Part shown: in pieces, positions 31,883-41,806 of the stretch | Position numbering within the stretch: position 1 is the first letter of the stretch | Layout of the letters: every line of letters starts with the position of its first letter | Assembly (NCBI RefSeq): GCF_000006685.1 | Contig: NC_002620.2 | Location: 358,415-401,301 of the forward strand | Direction of reading: 5' to 3' | From: Chlamydia muridarum str. Nigg | Lineage (GTDB): Bacteria; Chlamydiota; Chlamydiia; Chlamydiales; Chlamydiaceae | DNA length: 42,887 nucleotides | Program-made: the position numbers and the translations under genes | Notes under the pieces: generated by a model | Databases searched by the model: none | The model's input: the letters and a program-made list of their open reading frames with translations, nothing else | Told to the model about the DNA's origin: nothing

Positions 31883-33619
31883 GTGAATCACATTAGAGGA
31901 AGTTCATGGAAAATTGTAACAATCCCCATTTGTATATTATTCACTTTAGTCATCCCTCTACCAAGATGGATTATTGATTTTGGAGTATGTGCAAATCTAG
32001 CCTGTTCTTTATCGATCATTTTTTGGGTGTTCTCTTTACGATCTTCTGCTTCTGCTAGAATTTTCCCTTCACTCCTTCTATATCTTTGTTTATTACGTCT
32101 TGGACTCAATTTAGCTTCCACGCGATGGATTTTAGCTTCTGGATGGGCATCTCCTTTGATTTTTGCTCTAGGAAGTTTCTTTTCTTTGGGGAGTATCCCC
32201 GTTGCACTAACAGTATGTTTACTACTATTTTTCATAAATTTTCTTGTTATCACCAAAGGAGCAGAGCGAATTGCAGAGGTACGGGCGCGTTTTTCTTTAG
32301 AATCGCTTCCAGGGAAGCAGATGTCTTTGGATGCCGATATTTCTGCAGGAAGAATTGGCTCTAGTAGAGCTTCTGTCAAAAAGAACTCTCTTTTGGAAGA
32401 GAGTGATTATTTTTCAGCTATGGAGGGAGTTTTTCGCTTCGTAAAAGGTGATGCAATAATGAGTTGGGTGCTGTTAGGAGTGAATAGTCTGGCAGCTTTA
32501 TTTTTGGGACGTCATGTTGGGGTTTATAATTTATGGTTAACTGTGTTGGGCGATGCCTTAGTCAGTCAAGTTCCTGCATTGCTAACATCTTGTTCAGCAG
32601 CCACCCTTATAGCAAAAGTTGGAGAAAAAGAGAGCTTAGCGCAACATCTTGTGGAGTATTATGAGCAATGTAGACAAAGTTTTTTATATATCGCATTGAT
32701 TCTTTGTGGAATGGCTTTTATTCCAGGGGCTCCTAAAGCTCTTATTTTAGGATTTTCTGTTTTGTTACTGTTAGGGTACAAGAGCCCCTATTCAGAAGAA
32801 TCTTTATTATTCCAGAAGGAGCGGATAGAGCTATTATTACCCAATAAAGGAAATGAAAATCCTGTAAGTTTGTATAGGGCTGCTCGTCATCAAATTTATC
32901 AAGAATTAGGGGTAATCTTCCCGGAAGAGAGTGTGGTGCGTTATGTAAATAATGTTTCTCCGAGATTGGTATTTTCTGGGCAGGAGATCTCTTTAACAGA
33001 GCTTTCTTGCTCTGCCATGTTAAAGGCTATGAGGAAGCTAGCTCCCGAGACGATAGGTGAACGTTTTATTGCTCGTCTTATTGAGGAATTTCAAGAGCAG
33101 GGGGGGCTGTCTATAGAGGAGATCATTCCTCTTAAAATATCCGAAAACTCTTTAGTTTTCTTATTGAGAGCTCTTGTTAAAGAGCAGGTCTCTTTACATT
33201 TATTTCCTAAAATTCTTGAAGCTATTGATTTATTTGGCTCCCAGGCAAAAAGTTCTCTGGAGTTAGTAGAGTCTGTGCGCAACTACTTAGGGAAACAAAT
33301 AGGTTTATCTTTATGGAACAGAAAAGATGTTCTAGAAGTAATTACCGTAGATTCTCTGGTTGAGCAATTTGTGCGAGATTCGCAAGCGAAGGTTTTTGTA
33401 GATTTGAACGAAAAAGTTGTTTCTCAAGTGAAAGACTTATTACGGGAAGGGGAGGGAAATTTTCGAGCTATTGTCACAGGATCTGAAACAAGAAAAGAAC
33501 TAAAGCGCATAGTGGATCCTTATTTCCCAGATTTACTCGTTTTAGCTCATAGCGAGCTTCCTGAAGAGATGCCTATAACCTTGCTAGGAGCTGTTTCTGA
33601 TGAGGTTTTATTATCTTAA
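31883..33619 (+). CDS. flhA: Flagellar-type secretion export gate protein FlhA
   Basis: The 578-residue product has six to eight membrane segments in residues 10-300 and the family signature FLVITKGAERIAEVRARFSLESLPGKQMSLDADISAGRI around 115-155. The second half is the cytoplasmic export domain (VRYVNNVSPRLVFSGQEISLTEL near 355, ALVKEQVSLHLFPKILEAI near 430). It is over 100 residues shorter than flagellar FlhA. Chlamydiae have no flagellum but keep a few flagellar-type export genes beside the main type III system, whose own export gate is CdsV. The start is GTG 31883 with GGGGGG five bases upstream. It precedes the sigma-28 gene by 107 bases, an arrangement shared with flagellar operons. Confidence 0.95.
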   Translation: MNHIRGSSWKIVTIPICILFTLVIPLPRWIIDFGVCANLACSLSIIFWVFSLRSSASARIFPSLLLYLCLLRLGLNLASTRWILASGWASPLIFALGSFFSLGSIPVALTVCLLLFFINFLVITKGAERIAEVRARFSLESLPGKQMSLDADISAGRIGSSRASVKKNSLLEESDYFSAMEGVFRFVKGDAIMSWVLLGVNSLAALFLGRHVGVYNLWLTVLGDALVSQVPALLTSCSAATLIAKVGEKESLAQHLVEYYEQCRQSFLYIALILCGMAFIPGAPKALILGFSVLLLLGYKSPYSEESLLFQKERIELLLPNKGNENPVSLYRAARHQIYQELGVIFPEESVVRYVNNVSPRLVFSGQEISLTELSCSAMLKAMRKLAPETIGERFIARLIEEFQEQGGLSIEEIIPLKISENSLVFLLRALVKEQVSLHLFPKILEAIDLFGSQAKSSLELVESVRNYLGKQIGLSLWNRKDVLEVITVDSLVEQFVRDSQAKVFVDLNEKVVSQVKDLLREGEGNFRAIVTGSETRKELKRIVDPYFPDLLVLAHSELPEEMPITLLGAVSDEVLLS

Positions 33620-33726
33620 AAAGGTTGTTTGTTGGGAGTTATTTGTTACTTGTGAAAATGTAGACATTGTTTAAAATTTTTATTTGATTTAATCTTATTT
33701 TTTTAGTCTGTGAAAGAATTATTTTT

Positions 33727-34488
33727 GTGAAGACTCAAGATCTTGCGGATACTTGGCAGTTGTACTGGTCAACTAAGGAAATCCATCACAGGGATTTTTT
33801 GATCGAGGCCTATCTCCCTCTTGTGAAAAATGTGGCGCATCGACTTGCTTCAGGCATGCCTTCTCATGTGAAGATAGAAGATCTTTATGCTTCTGGGGTT
33901 GAGGGATTAGTTCGGGCTGTTGAGCGTTTTGATCCAGAAAAAAGTAAGCGATTCGAGAGCTACGCTCTTTTTATTATAAAAGCGGCGATTATTGATGATT
34001 TGCGCAAGCAGGACTGGGTTCCTAGAAGTGTCTATCAAAGAGCAAATCGCTTGGCTGATGCAATGGACGCCTTGAGACAAACTTTAGGGAAAGAGCCTAC
34101 AGATGGAGATCTTTGTGAGTATTTAAATATTTCACAACAGGAGTTATCGCACTGGTTCTCTTCCTCTAGACCAGCTCTAGTTCTTTCGTTGAATGATGAT
34201 TTTTCTTGCCAAGATGAGGACGAAGGTCTTGCTTTAGAAGAAAGAATAGCGGATGAGCGGGCTGAAAATGGATACGATGTCATTAGGAAAAAGGAAGCTA
34301 TTTCTATCTTAACGGAGGCCCTGCTTTCCCTTGATGAGAAAGAGCGGCAGGTAATGGCCTTGTATTACTATGATGATTTAGTTCTTAAAGAAATAGGAAA
34401 GATTTTGGGGGTTAGCGAGTCTCGAGTTTCCCAAATTCATTCTAAAGCCCTACTCAAGTTGCGGGGCACATTGTCGAGCCTTTTATAA
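33727..34488 (+). CDS. fliA: RNA polymerase sigma-28 factor
   Basis: The 253-residue protein is a group 3 sigma factor of the FliA/WhiG type. Region 2 is at about 20-95 (YLPLVKNVAHRLASGMPSHVKIEDLYASGVEGLVRAVERFDPEK, then FESYALFIIKAAIIDDLRKQDWVPRS). Region 3 is near 100-150 and region 4 at 195-253 (LDEKERQVMALYYYDDLVLKEIGKILGVSESRVSQIHSKALLKLR), with the helix-turn-helix. In C. trachomatis (named rpsD or fliA) it directs some late genes, including hctB, whose promoter is visible at 14878-14905. The start is GTG 33727; the upstream region is A/T-rich with only a weak AAGAA before it. Confidence 0.95.
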   Translation: MKTQDLADTWQLYWSTKEIHHRDFLIEAYLPLVKNVAHRLASGMPSHVKIEDLYASGVEGLVRAVERFDPEKSKRFESYALFIIKAAIIDDLRKQDWVPRSVYQRANRLADAMDALRQTLGKEPTDGDLCEYLNISQQELSHWFSSSRPALVLSLNDDFSCQDEDEGLALEERIADERAENGYDVIRKKEAISILTEALLSLDEKERQVMALYYYDDLVLKEIGKILGVSESRVSQIHSKALLKLRGTLSSLL

Positions 34489-34584
34489 AGGCCGTCTCTA
34501 GATCAGAATTTTCGTATTTTCTATCAATGTTTTGTTAGATATATTGACCTATTTTGTTAGCAGTATATCTGGAACAGCTTGCCT

Positions 34585-34593
34585 TGCTATAAA
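34585..34593 (+). promoter_or_regulatory. Possible extended -10 promoter for tyrS-gnd
   Basis: TGCTATAAA fits the extended -10 element and lies 53 bases before the tyrS ATG. A TTGACC at 34544-34549 is too far upstream to be its -35. The evidence is pattern only. Confidence 0.3.
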
Positions 34594-34645
34594 AGGAACA
34601 GGATAGATAAGATGTTGCTAGATAAGTTTATATGGACAGATTTTT

Positions 34646-35884
34646 ATGCAACAATTAATCGATAGCCTTCAGAAACGGGGTATTCTAGATAATTCTTCCG
34701 CAGGATTAGAAAGTTTAACAGCTCCTGTTTCTGCCTATTTGGGGTTCGATCCAACTGCTCCTTCCTTGCATATAGGGCATTGGATTGGAATTTGTTTTCT
34801 GCGTCGATTATCGGCATATGGAATCACTCCTATTGCTCTTGTTGGAGGAGCAACAGGGATGATAGGGGATCCTTCTGGTAAAAGTGTGGAGCGCTCGCTA
34901 TTAGATCAAGAGCAAGTACTTGATAATAGCAAAAAGATTGAGGTGGCTCTTGCTAATTATCTTCCCGACATTCGCATTGTGAACAATGCCGATTGGTTGG
35001 GATCATTGAGTATGGTGGATTTTCTAAGAGATATTGGGAAGTATTTCCGCTTAGGCTCGATGTTAGCTAAGGACGTAGTGAAACAGCGAGTTTATTCTGA
35101 AGAAGGAATCAGTTATACAGAGTTTAGTTATTTGTTGCTGCAATCCTATGATTTTGCTCATCTTTTTAAGCACCATGGTGTTGTATTGCAGTGTGGAGGA
35201 AGTGACCAGTGGGGAAACATTACCTCTGGAATTGATTATATTCGTCGGAAGGGGTTAGGACAAGCTTTTGGACTCACCTATCCTTTGTTGACTGATAGCA
35301 AAGGGAAAAAAATTGGGAAAACGGAGTCGGGAACTGTTTGGTTAGATCCTGAATTAACGTCTCCTTATGAATTATTTCAGTATTTCTTACGTTTATCGGA
35401 TCAAGAAATCCCTAAAATAGCGAGGATGCTCACTTTACTTGATGATGATGAGGTTCTTGCTCTTGATAAGCGGTTGGAGAATGATCCGCAAGCAGTAAAA
35501 AGGTATGTGGCAGAAGTCATTGTTAAGGATGTGCATGGTGCTGAGGGATTAGCACAGGCACTGGCTACTACAGAGAGCTTTTTTGCTAATAAAGGAAAAA
35601 ATATTACCGAATCGGAACTCGCGGCGTTAGTTCAGTCTGGTGTTGGTATCAATGTAGCTCGAGCAGATGTTATAGGGAAACGCTGGTTAGATGTCGTTGT
35701 GCAATTGGGATTTTGTTCTTCAAAAGGGGAAGCTAGAAGACTCATTCAGCAGCGAGGTTTATATGTGAATCAGGAACCTTTAATAGATGAACAGAGTGTC
35801 CTAGATGGGACATATCTCTGTTTTGATCGGTATATTCTTCTCTCTCAAGGGAAAAAGAAAAAACAAGTTATAGATCTTAATTAG
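34646..35884 (+). CDS. tyrS: Tyrosyl-tRNA synthetase
   Basis: The 412-residue protein is a class I synthetase: [18 protein letters not shown] with HIGH at 42-45, the tyrosine-binding segment [17 protein letters not shown] followed by [19 protein letters not shown], and [16 protein letters not shown] near 220 as the KMSKS-like loop (read KIGKT). An S4 RNA-binding domain forms the C-terminus ([17 protein letters not shown] near 360). It charges tRNA-Tyr. The stop codon at 35882-35884 overlaps the Shine-Dalgarno site of gnd, so the two genes are coupled. Confidence 0.97.
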   Translation: MQQLIDSLQKRGILDNSSAGLESLTAPVSAYLGFDPTAPSLHIGHWIGICFLRRLSAYGITPIALVGGATGMIGDPSGKSVERSLLDQEQVLDNSKKIEVALANYLPDIRIVNNADWLGSLSMVDFLRDIGKYFRLGSMLAKDVVKQRVYSEEGISYTEFSYLLLQSYDFAHLFKHHGVVLQCGGSDQWGNITSGIDYIRRKGLGQAFGLTYPLLTDSKGKKIGKTESGTVWLDPELTSPYELFQYFLRLSDQEIPKIARMLTLLDDDEVLALDKRLENDPQAVKRYVAEVIVKDVHGAEGLAQALATTESFFANKGKNITESELAALVQSGVGINVARADVIGKRWLDVVVQLGFCSSKGEARRLIQQRGLYVNQEPLIDEQSVLDGTYLCFDRYILLSQGKKKKQVIDLN

Positions 35885-35888
35885 GAGG
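35883..35888 (+). promoter_or_regulatory. Ribosome binding site of gnd overlapping the tyrS stop
   Basis: AGGAGG lies directly on the end of tyrS and, with five bases of spacing, selects GTG 35894 over the GTG at 35888 that is part of the site itself. Confidence 0.75.
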
Positions 35889-35893
35889 TGGCA

Positions 35894-37333
35894 GTGGCTC
35901 CAGCAGATATTGGGTTGATTGGTTTGGCCGTAATGGGCAAAAACCTTGTGTTGAATATGATTGATCACGGTTTTGCTGTCTCTGTCTATAACCGCAGTCC
36001 AGAGAAAACGGAAGAGTTCTTGAAGGAGCATGGAGAGAATATATCTCTTCAAGGGTTTACTGCCATCGAAGAGTTCGTTCAATCTTTGAAACGTCCTCGG
36101 AAGATTATGATTATGATTAAGGCGGGAGCTCCTGTTGATGAAATGATTTCCTCGCTACTTCCCTTTTTAGAAGAGGGGGATATTCTCATTGATGGGGGGA
36201 ATAGCTATTATCTGGATTCTGAGCGTCGCTACATTGATCTCAAAAAGAAAGGGATTTTATTTGTCGGCATGGGGGTCTCTGGAGGAGAAGAAGGGGCTCG
36301 TAAAGGACCTTCTATTATGCCCGGAGGGAATATTGAAGCTTGGCCTGTTATCGCTCCTATTTTTCAATCAATAGCTGCTCAGGTTGATGGACAGCCTTGT
36401 TGCTCTTGGATTGGTACAGGAGGAGCGGGTCATTTTGTTAAAGCCGTTCATAATGGTATAGAATATGGGGATATTCAGTTAATCTGTGAAACCTATGAGA
36501 TTCTTAAATCTCGGCTTGATTTGTCTCTTGAACAGATAGGAAACATCTTCTTTGAGTGGAATCAAACGGATTTAAATAGCTATCTTATGGGAGCTTCAGC
36601 AGCTGTTTTAACAGCAAAAGATGAGAATGGAGTTGCTGTGGCTTCGACTATTTTGGATGTAGCTGGGCAGAAAGGTACTGGGCGTTGGGTTGCGGAAGAT
36701 GCGATTAAGGCAGGTGTTCCTATGTCGCTTATCATAGAGTCTGTTTTAGCTCGTTATCTCTCGGCTTGGAAGGAGGTGCGTAGACAAGCTGCTCGAGAAT
36801 TCCCTGTAGCTTCTCTTCTTTATCAACCTTCGCAAGAGGCCTCGGTCTTGATCGAAGATGCAAGAGAAGCTCTTTACGCAGCAAAGATTATTAGTTATGC
36901 CCAAGGCTTCATGCTATTAAAGCAGATCTCTGAAGAAAGGAATTGGGATCTTAATTTAGGAGAGCTTGCTTTGATATGGCGCGGCGGATGTATTATCCAA
37001 AGTGCTTTCTTGGATAAAATTCACCAAGGGTTTGAGAGTTGCCCGGATGCACACTCTTTGATGTTACAAGATTATTTCAAAAACGTTTTGTTGAACTCAG
37101 AAACTGGTTTTCGCCGAGCTATTTTACATGCTGTTGGAGCTGGTGTAGCAATTCCTTGTTTAGCTTCTGCCTTAGCTTTTTACGATGGGTATCGGACGGA
37201 AAACTCTCCATTATTCTTAGTTCAAGGATTAAGAGATTATTTTGGGGCTCATGGTTATGAGCGGCAAGATCGTCCTCGCGGGGAGTTTTATCATACGGAT
37301 TGGTTAGGAAGCAAAAACGCTTCCCGGATGTAA
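35894..37333 (+). CDS. gnd: 6-phosphogluconate dehydrogenase (decarboxylating)
   Basis: The 479-residue product has the NADP-binding start GLIGLAVMGKNLVLN, GGNSYYLDSERR near 100, VGMGVSGGEEGARKGPSIMPGG near 122-143 and HFVKAVHNGIEYGDIQLICE near 180, with the catalytic Lys and the substrate-binding HN. The C-terminal helical domain and tail end in DRPRGEFYHTDW. It oxidises 6-phosphogluconate to ribulose 5-phosphate, CO2 and NADPH. The GTG at 35894 is preferred over GTG 35888. The transcript probably includes tyrS and ends at the very strong terminator 37341-37372. Confidence 0.97.
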   Translation: MAPADIGLIGLAVMGKNLVLNMIDHGFAVSVYNRSPEKTEEFLKEHGENISLQGFTAIEEFVQSLKRPRKIMIMIKAGAPVDEMISSLLPFLEEGDILIDGGNSYYLDSERRYIDLKKKGILFVGMGVSGGEEGARKGPSIMPGGNIEAWPVIAPIFQSIAAQVDGQPCCSWIGTGGAGHFVKAVHNGIEYGDIQLICETYEILKSRLDLSLEQIGNIFFEWNQTDLNSYLMGASAAVLTAKDENGVAVASTILDVAGQKGTGRWVAEDAIKAGVPMSLIIESVLARYLSAWKEVRRQAAREFPVASLLYQPSQEASVLIEDAREALYAAKIISYAQGFMLLKQISEERNWDLNLGELALIWRGGCIIQSAFLDKIHQGFESCPDAHSLMLQDYFKNVLLNSETGFRRAILHAVGAGVAIPCLASALAFYDGYRTENSPLFLVQGLRDYFGAHGYERQDRPRGEFYHTDWLGSKNASRM

Positions 37334-37340
37334 AAAGATA

Positions 37341-37372
37341 AAGCCCGGCAAAAGTATTTGCCGGGCTTTTTT
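37341..37372 (+). terminator. Bidirectional intrinsic terminator between gnd and lepA
   Basis: AAGCCCGGCAAA (37341-37352) pairs perfectly with TTTGCCGGGCTT (37357-37368) around a 4-base loop and runs into six Ts (37367-37372). On the minus strand it is followed by TTTATCTTTTT and lies after convergent lepA, so it serves both genes. Confidence 0.95.
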
Positions 37373-37400
37373 ATGGAAGAATTTTTGAGAAAACTTGCCC

Positions 37401-39209
37401 TTATTCCATCTTAAGGACTTCAACAAATGCTGTGTTGGGAATAGACACTTTCCCAAACTCTTTCATTCGTTTTTTACCCTTTTTCTGTTTTTCCCATAAC
37501 TTACGTTTTCTCGTGATGTCTCCTCCATAGCATTTTGCAGTAACGTTTTTCGCTAAAGCGCGAATCGTTTCTCTAGCAATAATTTTTTTATTGATAGCAG
37601 CTTGAATAGGAATTTTAAAGAGTTGAGGAGGAATAACATCTACAAGTTTTTCACAAATGCTTCGTCCTTTTGATTCCGCTTTATCCCTATGTACAAGACA
37701 AGAAAAAGCGTCTACAGTTTCGTCATTGATAAGAATTTCTAGTTTAATGATGGCGCCAGGTTTGTAATCTCCTAGACGATAGTCGAAAGAGCCATATCCT
37801 TTTGTAACGGATTTAAGTTTATCATTAAAATCAGAAACAATTTCATTAAGAGGAAGCTCATAGGAAAGGACGAGTCTGTGCTGGTCAAGCATATCCGTTT
37901 TCAAGCATATTCCCCGCTTGTCCATACATAGGCTCATGATGTTGCTTAGATACTCTTGGGGAGTAATGATATTTACATGAACCCAGGGCTCTTCCATATG
38001 CTCAATAAGAGCCGGGTCTGGATATGCCGTCGGATTATCAATAAAAAGAGTTTTCCCATTTTTTAAGACTACTTTGTAAATAACGCTTGGGGCAGTAGCG
38101 ATAATATCAAGATCAAATTCTCTCGAAATTCTTTCAAAGATAATTTCTAAATGAAGAAGGCCTAAAAATCCACAACGGAACCCAAACCCAAGGGAATGGC
38201 TACTCTCTTGCTCAATCGTAAGAGCTGAGTCGTTAAGTTGTAAACGGCCTAAAGCATCTTTAAGGGTATCAAAATCAGAAGAGTCTATGGGATAGATTCC
38301 TGCAAAAACAACAGGTTTAATTTCCTTGAATCCTTCTAAAGGCTCTTTCGCGGGATGCTTAACTGTAGTAACTGTATCGCCAATTTTTACATCCTTAACC
38401 TTTTTCAGGTTAGCGATAAAATATCCTACTTGTCCAGCTCGTAAAGACCCTTCTATTAAGGTAGCTTCCGGTAAGAAGGCCCCAATCCCTAAAACTTCAA
38501 AAGAAGAGCCCTTGGTTGACATAAAGGTAATACGATCACCTTTTTTGATTTCTCCGCTAATCACTCGCACATATACCATGATTCCTACATAAGGATCATA
38601 GTGAGAATCAAAGATTAATGCTTTGAGTTCTGTTTCTTGAGATGGTTTTGGGGGAGGCACGAGCCGTATAATAGACTCTAAAATTTCTGGGATGCCTTGA
38701 CCTGTTTTCGCTGAGCAAGCAATAGCATTAGATGTATCTAGTCCAATGAATTCTTCGATTTGTTTTTTTATAGCCTCTGGTTGAGCTGCAGGAAGATCTA
38801 TTTTATTTAAAACTGGAATGATTTCTAAATCTCGTTCTAGCGCTAGGTATACATTAGCTAAGCTTTGCGCTTGCACACCTTGTGCCGCGTCGACTATAAG
38901 CAAAGCTCCTTCACATGCTGCCAGGGATCGAGAAACTTCATAAGAAAAATCCACGTGTCCTGGAGTATCTATGAGATTGAGTTCGTAAGTTTCCCCCTCG
39001 TATTCATAAGTCATTGTGACTGGATGCGCCTTAATGGTAATACCACGCTCTCTTTCCAAGTCCATAGAGTCTAAAAGCTGTTCACGCATTTCTCGTTGTT
39101 CAATCGTGCTAGTGCTCTCTAGCAACCGATCTGCGATAGTGGACTTACCGTGGTCAATATGGGCAATAATAGAAAAATTACGAATGTTTTCAATCTTATA
39201 CGGTTTCAA
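37401..39209 (-). CDS. lepA: Translation elongation factor 4 (LepA)
   Basis: The 602-residue GTPase has G1 AHIDHGKST at 17-25, the switch segment [14 protein letters not shown]3 [25 protein letters not shown]4 NKIDLPAA near 130 and G5 SAKTGQG. Domains II and III follow, then the LepA-specific C-terminal domain ending ...[30 protein letters not shown] and NTAFVEVL. It binds the ribosome and affects translocation and subunit biogenesis. It is a single gene on the minus strand with its end at the shared terminator. ATG 39207-39209 is the only reasonable start. Confidence 0.98.
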   Translation of the reverse strand: MKPYKIENIRNFSIIAHIDHGKSTIADRLLESTSTIEQREMREQLLDSMDLERERGITIKAHPVTMTYEYEGETYELNLIDTPGHVDFSYEVSRSLAACEGALLIVDAAQGVQAQSLANVYLALERDLEIIPVLNKIDLPAAQPEAIKKQIEEFIGLDTSNAIACSAKTGQGIPEILESIIRLVPPPKPSQETELKALIFDSHYDPYVGIMVYVRVISGEIKKGDRITFMSTKGSSFEVLGIGAFLPEATLIEGSLRAGQVGYFIANLKKVKDVKIGDTVTTVKHPAKEPLEGFKEIKPVVFAGIYPIDSSDFDTLKDALGRLQLNDSALTIEQESSHSLGFGFRCGFLGLLHLEIIFERISREFDLDIIATAPSVIYKVVLKNGKTLFIDNPTAYPDPALIEHMEEPWVHVNIITPQEYLSNIMSLCMDKRGICLKTDMLDQHRLVLSYELPLNEIVSDFNDKLKSVTKGYGSFDYRLGDYKPGAIIKLEILINDETVDAFSCLVHRDKAESKGRSICEKLVDVIPPQLFKIPIQAAINKKIIARETIRALAKNVTAKCYGGDITRKRKLWEKQKKGKKRMKEFGKVSIPNTAFVEVLKME

Positions 39210-39330
39210 GTTTGTGACCGAATTTCTGCTTTGAAAAGGATATGTTAACGGAATTGATAGTTGTCTATCTAGAGAAAAATAGTAGGAGATTAGAAGAGAT
39301 TTGTGAAGAAAAGAGATTTTAAAGACAAAA

Positions 39331-39358
39331 GAAAAGCCCCGCTCAAAATAAGCGGGGC
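39331..39358 (-). terminator. Intrinsic terminator after npt1
   Basis: GCCCCGCT (39336-39343) and AGCGGGGC (39351-39358) form a perfect stem with a 7-base loop; on the minus strand it is followed by TTTTCTTTT. It lies 36 bases beyond the npt1 stop. Confidence 0.85.
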
Positions 39359-39393
39359 CCTCTTTTTACTAGAAAGTTTCTAGAAAAATGATG

Positions 39394-40983
39394 TTAGGAA
39401 ACACCCTCTATAGCAGGAGAGACTTCTTTCGCTGCAGGAGAAGCTTCCTTCTCAGCTGCTGCTGTGGCCTCTGCCAGCTCTTGTTCTTTAGCAGCTGAAG
39501 CAGCTAAGAACAATTTATTAAGTTTGGTTGCAGATGTTAACCAAACCATAATAATTGCAAAGAGAGCTACCGCTAGGAATGGAGTCATCGCACTGATGCT
39601 TCCGCAAACAACTAGGAGTCCTTGTTGGATCAAAGATCCCCCAGATTTACCAAATCTAGCAGCAACAACGTCAATAGCGGCTTTTCCTTTAACTTTTTGC
39701 TCTTGATCCAATGGGATGTAAGCCATCTCTTTAGTTGCATCAAAGAGAGCATATTTAGTCGATTTGGAAAGAATATTTTGGACGGCTCCAACAACAACCG
39801 CTAGCATTAAAGGAGTTGTTCCCAAAGCTGCAACCAATCCTGTTGCATGATCTCTGAAGATAACGAGAGCAAAGAAGATCGCTCCTGTTACGAGGACCAT
39901 GACAGGTGTAACTAAGGCGCCTGTTAACCAGCCAAAACGACGGATAACATTACCACCAATGAACAGCATAACGAATACGGATACAACCCCTGTCCAGAAA
40001 GAGAATGTTCCCATGAATGCGCTGTATTCATTTGGATTAGGGAATTGCATTTTGAGCTGGCTCTTCCAAGTTACTTCAACAAGGTTGATGCAAACTCCGT
40101 AGCAAATAACTAGCAAGGCTAGAAGAAGCATGTAAGGGGATCTTAACAGATAAGAGAAGCTCTCGCCCATGCTCATCTTAGGTTTAGATTTTTTAGCTTT
40201 TAGCTCTGCTGGGTTATAGAATCTAGGATCAGTAAGAACGTAACGATTCATCCACCAGTAGCAGGCAGCGATAATGGCACAAGAACACAGGAACATAGCC
40301 ATTAAGAAGTAAAGAGTAACTCCCCATGGGTCTACGCCTTCACCTAAGCTTGCGCGTAATTTAGAAGACCAAACAATAGCTGGACCGGAAATTAAGAGAG
40401 CTACGTTAGCTCCAACTCCGAAAAGAGCGTAGAAACGTTTAGCTTCGCTAATTTTAGTGATTTCATTTGCAAATCCCCAGAACATTAGCGAAAGCATTAC
40501 ACTTCCCCAAAGTTCGGAAAGAACATAAAACGCTGCAAAAGTCCAGTTGCGTAGCATCGCAATGAAGCCTAAGAACCCAGAAGGGAGAATGGCCTGTAGT
40601 GTATCAGCGAAGTCTGTTGGGTGAAGTATATGACGATATGGGTAAATCACCAAAGGGAACAGTGCAAAAAACACAACGAATGGAGAGAGCACTGCATAGA
40701 AAAGAGCCTGTTTGCTCAAAATATTGCTTAACTTTGCGTAGATAAGCATGAACACAACAGCAGAAGGAACAACCAGCCACAACTTAATAAAGGGAATGGC
40801 TTCTGCTCCAGAGCCTGGTGCTGTGACGATAAGAGTGTCTTTTGTATCTCTCAAAATCGTGTAATTGAATGAAATACAGAAGAACATTAGGAACATTGGC
40901 AGAACTTTCTTTAGCTCATGCATGTGTATCGGCCAAAGGAAAGAGCGCAATTTTCCAAAAGGTTTTTCCGCGGTTTGAGTCAT
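39394..40983 (-). CDS. npt1: ATP/ADP translocase (nucleotide transport protein 1)
   Basis: The 529-residue protein belongs to the plastid/chlamydia/rickettsia ATP:ADP antiporter family. It has about twelve membrane segments. The start FGKLRSFLWPIHMHELKKVLPMFLMFFCISFNYTILRDTKDTLIVTAPGSGAEAIPFIKLWLV is highly typical. A central loop is Lys-rich (AELKAKKSKPKMSMG near 265) and the KATKEMAYIPLDQEQKVKGKAAIDV-type segment lies near 420. It imports host ATP in exchange for ADP and phosphate, the classic energy-parasite step. The C-terminal 35 residues are an Ala/Glu-rich tail. A hairpin terminator follows. The ATG at 40981-40983 is clear. Confidence 0.97.
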   Translation of the reverse strand: MTQTAEKPFGKLRSFLWPIHMHELKKVLPMFLMFFCISFNYTILRDTKDTLIVTAPGSGAEAIPFIKLWLVVPSAVVFMLIYAKLSNILSKQALFYAVLSPFVVFFALFPLVIYPYRHILHPTDFADTLQAILPSGFLGFIAMLRNWTFAAFYVLSELWGSVMLSLMFWGFANEITKISEAKRFYALFGVGANVALLISGPAIVWSSKLRASLGEGVDPWGVTLYFLMAMFLCSCAIIAACYWWMNRYVLTDPRFYNPAELKAKKSKPKMSMGESFSYLLRSPYMLLLALLVICYGVCINLVEVTWKSQLKMQFPNPNEYSAFMGTFSFWTGVVSVFVMLFIGGNVIRRFGWLTGALVTPVMVLVTGAIFFALVIFRDHATGLVAALGTTPLMLAVVVGAVQNILSKSTKYALFDATKEMAYIPLDQEQKVKGKAAIDVVAARFGKSGGSLIQQGLLVVCGSISAMTPFLAVALFAIIMVWLTSATKLNKLFLAASAAKEQELAEATAAAEKEASPAAKEVSPAIEGVS

Positions 40984-41329
40984 ATTTCACCCTCTGAAAA
41001 GCTTATGTTTATTGTTAAGTTTTCTTTGTTGACTAGGTCAACGAATTTTAAAGTATCTTTTTGAGCAGATTGTAAAACAATAATTTTTTTTACAGAGCTC
41101 ATCCCGGCTGAATCTTCGATTACACGGAGAAGAGATACCCTCCACTCAGGGAGTTTAAGAGGGCGGAACAAAAATGGCAGAAATCCAGCCTTTAGGAAAG
41201 AAGTATACCACTAAAGGTGTCGGAAGGCAATAGAAAAGGGGCAAGTGCTTGATAAGCAAAAGGGCTCTCTAAGAGAGCCCTTCTAGGGGAATTTTTTTAT
41301 TTAGATATTTAAAAAGTTTTTTACAATTT
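40984..41329. other. Intergenic region upstream of npt1
   Basis: About 346 bases. It has a terminator for the upstream minus-strand gene at 41258-41282 and an A/T-rich leader for npt1. A 63-codon minus frame (40980-41171) overlaps the npt1 start and has no family features or good ribosome binding site, so I do not call it a gene. Confidence 0.5.
41258..41282 (-). terminator. Intrinsic terminator after the CT066-like gene
   Basis: AAGGGCTCTCT (41260-41270) and AGAGAGCCCTT (41272-41282) form a long stem with a minimal loop; on the minus strand TTTT follows. It lies 48 bases past the stop. Confidence 0.75.
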
Positions 41330-41806
41330 TTATTCGGTAGGTTGAGAAAGCGCTTCCACATAGGCATTCCAAAGCTCTGTACTTACAATATTATTGCGGA
41401 TAGAGCGAATGAGTTCTCGTTTTAGAGAAGGAAGCGGTTTTTTAGGACTAAACCGAGCTAGGAGATCTTTGTCGCCAACTTGACGAGCGAGCTCTAAAAC
41501 GCGTTCAATATCTGTTTTCGTGAAATTCACAAAATCTTTTCGTTTTTTAGAACCTCGTGGAGCTCTTGGTTTGGGATTAATAGATCTGGGAGTCATGGAA
41601 TCTATTACAAATGTCTTCAACATTTTCAAGAGTTGTTCTGGAGCGGAATGTTTCATTTTTTTCAAAGTGAAATGATGCATGTATCCGCCTGTTGGTCCTG
41701 GGAGATAACGACAAAGATCATTTTCTTTACTTCCTCCAACTTTGCTAATCGCTTTAGTTATGAGCTGCTCTATTTCTTCTTGGATAGTAATCTGTGCCGT
41801 AGCCAT
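41330..41806 (-). CDS. Conserved chlamydial hypothetical protein, CT066-like
   Basis: I do not recognise a family. The 158-residue product is basic and soluble, with no signal peptide or membrane segment. It seems to have a helical N-terminal domain (residues 5-25, IQEEIEQLITKAISKVG), a Cys-Arg-Tyr-Leu-Pro-Gly-Pro-Thr-Gly-Gly loop near 32-41 followed by HHFTLKKMKH, a basic linker (INPKPRAPRGSKKRKDF near 76-92) and a helical C-terminal half with LARQVGDKDLLARF and LKRELIRSIRNN. The Lys/Arg-rich linker and helices would suit nucleic acid binding, but this is a guess. AAGGAGC is well placed before the ATG. It is a single gene with its own terminator, divergent from ytgA. Confidence 0.7.
   Translation of the reverse strand: MATAQITIQEEIEQLITKAISKVGGSKENDLCRYLPGPTGGYMHHFTLKKMKHSAPEQLLKMLKTFVIDSMTPRSINPKPRAPRGSKKRKDFVNFTKTDIERVLELARQVGDKDLLARFSPKKPLPSLKRELIRSIRNNIVSTELWNAYVEALSQPTE

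Noticed and set aside
40980-41171. 63-codon minus-strand frame just upstream of npt1
   Set aside because: It overlaps the npt1 start, has no good ribosome binding site and no recognisable domain; more likely leader sequence.
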